Shown here piece by piece: positions 58,331-64,000 of a DNA stretch of 64,000 nt. A program made the translations under genes and the position numbers. Each line of letters opens with the position of its first letter. Position 1 is the stretch's first letter. The notes under the pieces were generated by a model. That model was given only the letters and a program-made list of their open reading frames with translations. It did no database searches and was not told where the DNA came from. Source of the DNA: Protopterus annectens (lineage: Eukaryota > Chordata > Ceratodontiformes > Protopteridae); NCBI RefSeq assembly GCF_019279795.1, contig NC_056733.1, forward strand, positions 1,115,214,682 through 1,115,278,681. The letters run 5' to 3'.

Positions 58331-58467
58331 TCTGTTTAAATGTTGAGAGAAACCGATTGCAGTCCTGTAGACACCGTTTTGTAGGGAACTGTAGAGTTCA
58401 ATCTGTTTAAATGTTGAGAGAAACTGATTGCAGTCCTGTAGACACCGTTTTGTAGGGAACTGTAGAG
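58331..58467. repeat. 71-bp tandem repeat left of A6
   Basis: Unit TCTGTTTAAATGTTGAGAGA, then GATTGCAGTCCTGTAGACAC and CGTTTTGTAGGGAACTGTAG; starts at 58331 and 58402 (period 71). The second unit is cut at GTAGAG (58467) by A6 and resumes at 63967. Confidence 0.92.
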
Positions 58468-58649
58468 ATGTTCATCGTGCATACAGCTGCAGTCATAACA
58501 GATGGGTTCTCCTGCCGTCAGGCGGGTCCTCGGTCGGCCGAATTCCAAAGTCTAGGTCCGGCGTCGGTTGTCGTCGCCTCTTCCCTGACGTCAGTGTGAC
58601 AGGGGTATAAAAGAACCAGCCGACGCCATTTTCTTCAGTCTTTCTTGCC
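58468..58649 (+). promoter_or_regulatory. A6 left ITR with promoter
   Basis: Inverted match to 63754-63966 with very few differences beyond the first 25 bases. TGACGTCA 58586-58593, TATAAAAG 58606-58613, initiator TTCAGTC with A at 58637 (31 bases from the TATA start). The transcript start is inferred inside the ITR, 12 bases before its inner edge. Confidence 0.83.
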
Positions 58650-58740
58650 GCACGGTGCCCGAAGCAGAAGCAGTTCGCAAGTGCCGGTCGGCCAGCTCCT
58701 GAGATTACAAAAAATTTGGAACCGAAGTCTTCTTAAAAGC

Positions 58741-58757
58741 TAAGTACCACGTTGGGG
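58741..58757 (+). promoter_or_regulatory. conserved 5'-UTR hairpin motif (A6 copy)
   Basis: TAAGTACCACGTTGGGG, followed by a pyrimidine tract and CAG before the gag ATG (58781). The same place holds CCCCGTTGGGG in A2-A4 and CCCGTTGGG in A5. Function unknown. Confidence 0.6.
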
Positions 58758-58780
58758 AATCTTTTTCTTGCCTCAGACCG

Positions 58781-60613
58781 ATGTCAGACAAAGTTAATAA
58801 TTATATTTCTTGTGGGAAGCAAATACCGCATAAGGATTTCCATTCCCTCTGTATACCTTGTTTAGGCCCAGACCACGACGTCTCGGTCTGTCGCTTTTGT
58901 GCTACTTTCAACAAACGCACTATTAAGCGTCGGGCGGAGTTCGCCCAGCATTATTTTGGGAAAGCATTTAACTATACTATGTCGTCGGATACTCCGACTC
59001 CGGTTTTGTCTAAAAAAAGCAAAGACAAGGACCGACACTCGAGGTCCGCGGCCTCTACCGACACCACGCCAAAGCCGACTACACGTGGTCCAGTTCTCAG
59101 CGAGGCGCCTACTCAGCCCCTGATTACCGACGACACATCTTTGGCGGTGTCTCCTGTACCCGAGGTCGCAGGCTCCTCGGCCCACACCCTGACTACAGAT
59201 ACCGAAGCCACGCTTGGCGTTGAAACACAGAATGTGGATAGGTCCACCTCCACTCAAGGTGTCTTCAGACCTTCCTCTTCTTTCTCCATCAAGGCTTTCA
59301 CCAAGTCTAAAGCTACCATGCACCCTAAGAGACCAGCTATGCAGGGCCCATCTCCAGGCCCCATGCCTAAGAAACAGATGCTTAAAATGGCTGAGGATTT
59401 AATTACTCTAATCAGAGGTTCTCAGCCACCTCCGGACAAAAGACCCAGAGTGGAGGAAGATTCCCCCTCCTCTGATCAGGGCTCCATTATTTCAGAGCAC
59501 TCGGATTATCAGGAACAGTCTTACTCCCCTTTTGAAGACTCTGATGCAGAGGAATCTATTCCTTCTGTATCCCCCCCTGAGGATTACTCATTTGGTGAAA
59601 CTCTGCATACCTTAAGGGAACACTTTCACTGGGAAGGCCAGGATTATTCAGATTCCAAGAAAAGGCTCAAAGAATTTCTTTTGTTACCCCAGCACAGGCT
59701 TCCGGCTATACCTCCTGTCCTGGACATCCTAGATGATGTTTACTCGGAGGCCTGCCTTAACCCGGACTCTCTTCCTCCAGCTCCAGTTAAGCCTGACAGG
59801 TACTACAGGGTTCCTGACTCACACCAATTTCTATACAAAAGCCATGCTGCTGACCTAGAAACCATCTCACAGGGGCCCAAGGGAGTTAAGGCCTCCATTG
59901 CCAAAAACCCATTGCCTTCCGAGAGAGATTCCAGATCCTTAGAAAGGTGGGGAAAAAAGGTATATACCTCAGCTACCTTATCCATGAGGGCCTTAAACTG
60001 TCAGTTTCATATGCTAAAATACCAACAGTTTCTGTTATCTCAATTGAAAAGTAAAATGTCACAACCTGAACAACCAGACATGAAGGAGTTGCAGGATTTG
60101 ATGCATAGTGCAGAAGAAGTGGGTAAACATACCTTACAATGTGGTTTTGATGCTCTAGAGGCCTCATGTAGAGCTGCTGTTACAGGCTTAGTCATACGTA
60201 GGCATGCCTGGCTCAAGGAACAAGCCTTGCCTGATCATGTCAAAGCTAAATTACTAGACGCCCCTCTGCAAAAGGATGTACTATTTGGGGCAAATGCTGA
60301 GGAAGTATTACGGAAAATGGAGGAAAAGGCTAAATCAATGCAAACTGTGAAAGAATATTTTGCAGGTTCAACCCCCCATGTTTTAGTAGAAATTGGCCTT
60401 CCAAAAACTGGTCCTTTCCTGCCACAGACAGACCCCAAAGAGGCAGATACAGGCGCCCGAGGGGCAGAGGACAAACACAAGGCTCGTACAGAGGCAGACA
60501 ATGGCAAGCTCCTACACAAAGAGGCGGTGAGGAAACTCGCAATCTTTCAGAAAGCAAAACCAATGACGTTCCCCTTTGCATGCCAACCAGGTCTCAAATG
60601 GCAGCCCCCTTAG
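58781..60613 (+). pseudogene. gag, copy A6, nearly intact
   Basis: 610-codon frame from ATG 58781. N-terminal Cys/His module (the first Cys is Tyr: NYISC; then H, CIPCLGPDH, CRFC), a basic stretch (KKSKDKDRHSRS), an acidic Ser/Asp region, and the conserved core (FGETLHTLREHFHWEGQDYS, LLPQHRLPAIPPVLDILDDV, GKKVYTSATLSMRALNCQFH, RHAWLKEQALPDHVKAKLLD, KKMEEKAKSMQTVKE-type end). A one-base loss near 60362 shifts the last ~80 codons. The original Arg/Gly-rich tail (RPQRGRYRRPRGRGQ) lies in the frame used by RT. Particle protein by family. Confidence 0.88.
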
Positions 60614-62467
60614 GAGGAAAGCTGGCACTATTCTCAAAAAATTGGCATATTGTCACAAAGGACAAATGGATCCTGAACATTATAAACAGAGGCTACAAAT
60701 TCCATTTTCATACCCTTCCAAAAATGAAAGGCATGCCAAACCTGCCACACAATCAAAGGGCAGAGGCACAAAAGCAAATTTCAGGTCTTATAAACATGAA
60801 AGCTATTCAAGAGGTACCTACACGAACAAGGTCAAGGTTTTATTCCAGGCTATTTCTGGTGCCAAGGAAGGGAAAAGATTGGAGACCTATTTTGGATCTT
60901 TCCATCCTAAACACATTCCTACTCGTACCAAAATTCAAGATGCTCACTCTACAGCATCTTCTTCCCATGCTGGGCAAGGAGTCTTGGCTGGTAACATTGG
61001 ACCTCAAGGAGGCATACCTGCATGTCCCAATCAGACAAAGTTGCAGAAGATACCTCAGATTTCTTGCAGGTTCAACCCATTATCAATTCTCTGCATTGCC
61101 CTTTGGTTTATCTACTGCGCCCAGAGTATTCACGAAATGCCTGGCATTAGTAATTGCCTACTGCAGACTTCAAGGGATACAAATGTACCGTTATTTGGAC
61201 GACTGCCTGATCCAAGCGGACAGCAAGCACATTCTTCTGAAACATCTGGCTTATGTAATAATGTTATTAAACTCTCTAGGATACACAGTCAACAAAGAGA
61301 AATCAAGACTAATACCCTCTCGGAAGATAATTTTCCTGGGTGCCAATTTGGACACAAACACCCAGATGGCCTACCTCACGCCAGAGAAGCAGGGGCAACT
61401 AATTCAATATTTCAGAACACTGGCAAATTGAACCAGGCTGACTGCAAGGAAAATCCTGCAGGCTCTGGGATTCATGGCATCTTGCATCTTACTAATCCCA
61501 TGTGCAAAGCTGCATATGAGAAAACTACAATGGTACCTAAAAAACATGGTCTCAACACAGCCACAGTTTGGAAACAATAATACCACTAATTCCATGTCTG
61601 CAAAAGGAATTTCTGTGGTGGGCTCAAGCATGCCAAACAAACACAGGTCTTCCATTCAGCAAGCCTCAAGCAAATCAAGTCATCACAACAGACGCCTCGG
61701 ACTACGCCTGGGGGGCGCACATGACAGACCGGTGCATTCAGGGCAAATGGACCCAAAAAGAAAAGCACCTTCACATCAATCAAAAAGAAATGCTAGCAGT
61801 GATAAATGCTATTATAGCTTTCAAGGACCTTCTACAACCAGGCCAGCTATTGATAAGAACAGACAACACCACAGTTATGTGGTACATAAACAAGCAGGAG
61901 GAACACATTCTTATCCTCTATAGCAGACTGGCCATGTCACTTTGGAACATGGCCATGGACTTACAAATGGAACTACAAGCACAGTACTTGCCAGGCAAGG
62001 AAAACACGCTGGCAGACAACCTAAGCAGGAATATGACAGATCCACACGAATGGAAGTTGCATCCAAAAGTTTTTACAGAAATAATCCAAGAATGGGGAAG
62101 GCCAGACATAGATCTCTTTGCCTCCCACAAAAATCATCAATTGACAAAATTCTGCTCAAGCATCTTCCATCCAAAGGCCTGGAGAGTGGACGCTCTCTCT
62201 TTCAGTTGGACATCAATGACAGTTTATGCCTTCCCACCTCTTCCTCTGCTGCCCAAAGTCCTATTGAAGACCAGAGCAGACAGACCAAAGATGATACTCA
62301 TTGCTCCGGACTGGCCAAGGCAACACTGGTACCCACTCCTGGGGAGCCTGACGCATTCCCCACCATGGACCCTGCCTCTAATGCCTCTTCTTCTGACTCA
62401 GCACAGCTTCAAAACACTTCACAGTCAGCTGAAAACACTCAATCTAGCCGCATGGAAGATTCCTTAG
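60580..62467 (+). pseudogene. RT / RNase H / MT-like pol, copy A6
   Basis: RT is open from before 60580 (AAPLGGKLALFSKNWHIVTK) through FYSRLFLVPRKGKDW, LDLKEAYLHVPIRQS, LPFGLSTAPRVFTKCLA and catalytic YRYLDDCLIQ (near 61190) to a TGA at 61429-61431. MASCILLIPCAKLHMRKLQW follows; two bases are missing near 61552. RNase H and MT are then open at 61568-62467: ITTDASDYAWGAH, LHINQKEMLAV, RTDNTTVMWYINKQ, DIDLFASHKNHQLTKFC, VDALSFSWTSMTVYAFPPLP, LIAPDWPRQHWYPLL. Two lesions separate it from an intact polyprotein. Confidence 0.9.
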
Positions 62468-63579
62468 CATCGCAGCAGGCCCTGCTCTCCAAGGAGGTGC
62501 AGGATGTCATTTTGGAGGCCAGAAGGCCATCAACTAGAAAAGCTTACTCTGCAAAATGGAAACGTTTTTGTGTTTGGAATGAGAAAAAGGGCCAGAATCC
62601 TGGAAAACTGAATTTACCTCAAATACTACAATATTTGGCTGAACTGCTAAGCAGTGGACTTTCGTTCTCCTCCATCAAAATCCATGGCTCAGCCATTTCT
62701 GCAGAATACAACACTGATCCACCTTTGTTCTCTCACCCTCTATTAAGACAATTCCTCAGTGGGGCTAAGAATTTAAGACCTCCAAGAAAACAACCAATAC
62801 CTGCTTGGGATCTTAATTTCATTCTGGAAAAACTGACTTTGCCTCCTTTTGAGCCAGCTGCCTCATCAGATTTACAATATTTGTCCTGGAAAACAGCTTT
62901 CCTTCTGGCTATCACTTCAGCTCGTAGAGTTTCAGAACTACAGGCTCTTATGGCTGTCCAGCCTTTTATCATCTTCCATCAGGACAGAGTTTCATTACGT
63001 ACCAACCCGTCCTTTATGCCTAAAGTGGTATCCAGGGTAGCTTTAAATCAGGCCATACATTTACCTACTTTTTATCCCAATCCTCAAAACAAAGGGGAGA
63101 GATTACTGCATTCCTTGGACATCCACAGACAATTGCGTTATTATTTGGACAGAACAAAGCCTTTCAGAAAATCAGAACAGCTTTTTGTGGCCTATGTGGT
63201 AGGAGCTCAAGGAAAGTCAATATCCAAACAGACAATCTCAAAATGGATAGCCCACTGCATACGCTTTTGCTATTCCTTTCATGGCAAAACTGTACCTACA
63301 TGCATTAGAACTCATTCGACCAGGGCCACAGCCACCTCTGCAGCCTTCCTCAGAGGTGTTCCTACCAAGGATATTTTAGAAGCAGCCACTTGGAGTTCTG
63401 TGCATACCTTCTCCAAGCACTACAACCTACCATTATACTCCAAATCTAGAGCAGGCTTTTGGCTCCTCCTAGCTCCACCTAGTGCCTACCACCCCTTTCT
63501 TAGCTTTGGGATTCTACCCATCTGTTATGACTGCAGCTGTATGCATGATGAACATAGTACAGTTTTGTACCTACCATAA
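61942..63579 (+). CDS. tyrosine recombinase (YR), copy A6, open frame
   Basis: Open frame of 545 codons overlapping the end of pol, as in other DIRS elements. The recombinase proper starts near 62470 (VQDVILEARRPSTRKAYSAK, WKRFCVW). Catalytic residues in one frame: Arg in TSARRVSEL, HSTRATATS, ATWSSVHTF, Tyr in KHYNLPLYSKS. About 26 bases are missing after SRAGF (others continue ATAVLQG), so the frame runs on into the ICR and ends at 63579. The domain itself looks undamaged; the true start is uncertain. Confidence 0.9.
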   Translation: MEHGHGLTNGTTSTVLARQGKHAGRQPKQEYDRSTRMEVASKSFYRNNPRMGKARHRSLCLPQKSSIDKILLKHLPSKGLESGRSLFQLDINDSLCLPTSSSAAQSPIEDQSRQTKDDTHCSGLAKATLVPTPGEPDAFPTMDPASNASSSDSAQLQNTSQSAENTQSSRMEDSLASQQALLSKEVQDVILEARRPSTRKAYSAKWKRFCVWNEKKGQNPGKLNLPQILQYLAELLSSGLSFSSIKIHGSAISAEYNTDPPLFSHPLLRQFLSGAKNLRPPRKQPIPAWDLNFILEKLTLPPFEPAASSDLQYLSWKTAFLLAITSARRVSELQALMAVQPFIIFHQDRVSLRTNPSFMPKVVSRVALNQAIHLPTFYPNPQNKGERLLHSLDIHRQLRYYLDRTKPFRKSEQLFVAYVVGAQGKSISKQTISKWIAHCIRFCYSFHGKTVPTCIRTHSTRATATSAAFLRGVPTKDILEAATWSSVHTFSKHYNLPLYSKSRAGFWLLLAPPSAYHPFLSFGILPICYDCSCMHDEHSTVLYLP

Positions 63580-63613
63580 ATGTAGATGTTCGAGTGCTAA
63601 TACAGCTGCAGTC
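63516..63613 (+). other. A6 ICR
   Basis: 63516-63555 equals the reverse complement of the first 40 bases of the element with one mismatch. 63556-63613 equals the reverse complement of the last ~58 bases with none visible. Junction 63555/63556. Confidence 0.93.
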
Positions 63614-63753
63614 CAGGTTTCCCTCCCTCCTTCCCCTCTAGGGGTCTTCTTTTATGGTGTATTTGCTTGAAACTACTGGTCTTTGATTATATTGCATTTT
63701 ATTATTACATAATTTTATGTATTGCCTTCTTTCTGGGGGCACCTGACATCTGG

Positions 63754-63966
63754 GGCAAGAATAACTGAAGAAAATGGCGTCGGCTGGTTCTTTTATACCC
63801 CTGTCATACTGACGTCAGGGAAGAGGCGACGACAACCGACGCCGGACCTAGACTTTGGAATTCGGCCGACCGTGGACCCGCCTGACGGCAGGAGAACCCA
63901 TCTGTTATGACTGCAGCTGTATTAGCACTCGAACATCTACATTTATGGTAGGTACAAAACTGTACT
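63754..63966 (-). repeat. A6 right ITR with antisense promoter elements
   Basis: Inverted copy of 58468-58649 (reverse TATA, TGACGTCA, initiator) plus the extension CATTTATGGTAGGTACAAAA, then CTGTACT. Preceded by CACCTGACATCTGGGGCAAG. Confidence 0.9.
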
Positions 63967-64000
63967 TTCAATCTGTTTAAATGTTGAGAGAAAACGATTG
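63967..64000. repeat. 71-bp tandem repeat right of A6
   Basis: TTCAATCTGTTTAAATGTTG onward continues the unit cut at 58467. Confidence 0.92.

Larger units (their letters stand above)
58468..63966 (+). mobile_element. DIRS family A, copy A6 (complete, 5499 bp), best preserved
   Basis: ATGTTC at 58468 to CTGTACT at 63966, with ITRs of 182 and 213 bp, gag open for ~530 codons in frame before one shift, pol with one TGA and one shift, an open YR, and an ICR nearly identical to both ends. It sits in the 71-bp repeat: left flank GTAGAG, right flank TTCAATCTG, and the intact neighbouring unit reads GTAGAGTTCAATCTG, so nothing was duplicated. Probably the youngest family A copy here. Confidence 0.95.

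Overview
The window is eukaryotic and almost entirely transposable elements. I see no exon of a host gene, no tRNA or rRNA, and nothing prokaryotic. The mix is DIRS-type tyrosine-recombinase retrotransposons, a CR1-type LINE with an esterase-like ORF1, an L2/CR1-group LINE, a Ty3/gypsy element with a SCAN-like Gag, (CA)n/(TA)n microsatellites and MITEs. It suggests a large, repeat-rich vertebrate genome (amphibian or lobe-finned fish); that is an inference, not a species call.

Layout. Six copies (A1-A6) of one ~5.5 kb DIRS family make up about half of the window. Each has inverted terminal repeats (ITRs), gag, reverse transcriptase/RNase H/methyltransferase-like pol (RT/RH/MT), tyrosine recombinase (YR), an internal complementary region (ICR) and a right ITR. 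A1 (1-10352, left end outside the window) is split in its gag by A2 (847-6425). An old decayed DIRS (family B) has gag-RT at 10.7-12.8 kb and RNase H at 19.9 and 30.9-31.4 kb. Its gap holds a ~90-bp tandem repeat containing A3 (13177-18684), a MITE-like insert (19580-19898), and A4 (19993-30859), which is itself split by A5 (24899-30372). A CR1 LINE on the minus strand follows (31.4-35.0 kb).

A distinct DIRS family D (35376-41575) sits in a long-period (~490 bp) repeat that also hosts a minus-strand Ty3/gypsy element (41735-48380). A third divergent DIRS (family C, 49539-53.8 kb) is truncated in YR. Then come a 206-bp MITE (53872-54077), a LINE 3' scrap, a minus-strand L2/CR1-group LINE (54.35-58.1 kb) and the best-preserved DIRS copy, A6 (58468-63966), inserted in a 71-bp tandem repeat.

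How the parts work together. In DIRS elements Gag packages the RNA and RT/RH copies it. The ICR, whose two halves match the extreme right and left ends, restores the termini in a circular DNA, which YR integrates without a target-site duplication. The sequence shows each step: each ICR matches its own element's ends, and six insertions can be closed to an intact target with zero duplication, always after a G (consensus RG^KT). Every copy carries stops or frameshifts, so none looks autonomous; A6 is closest (one stop and about two frameshifts).
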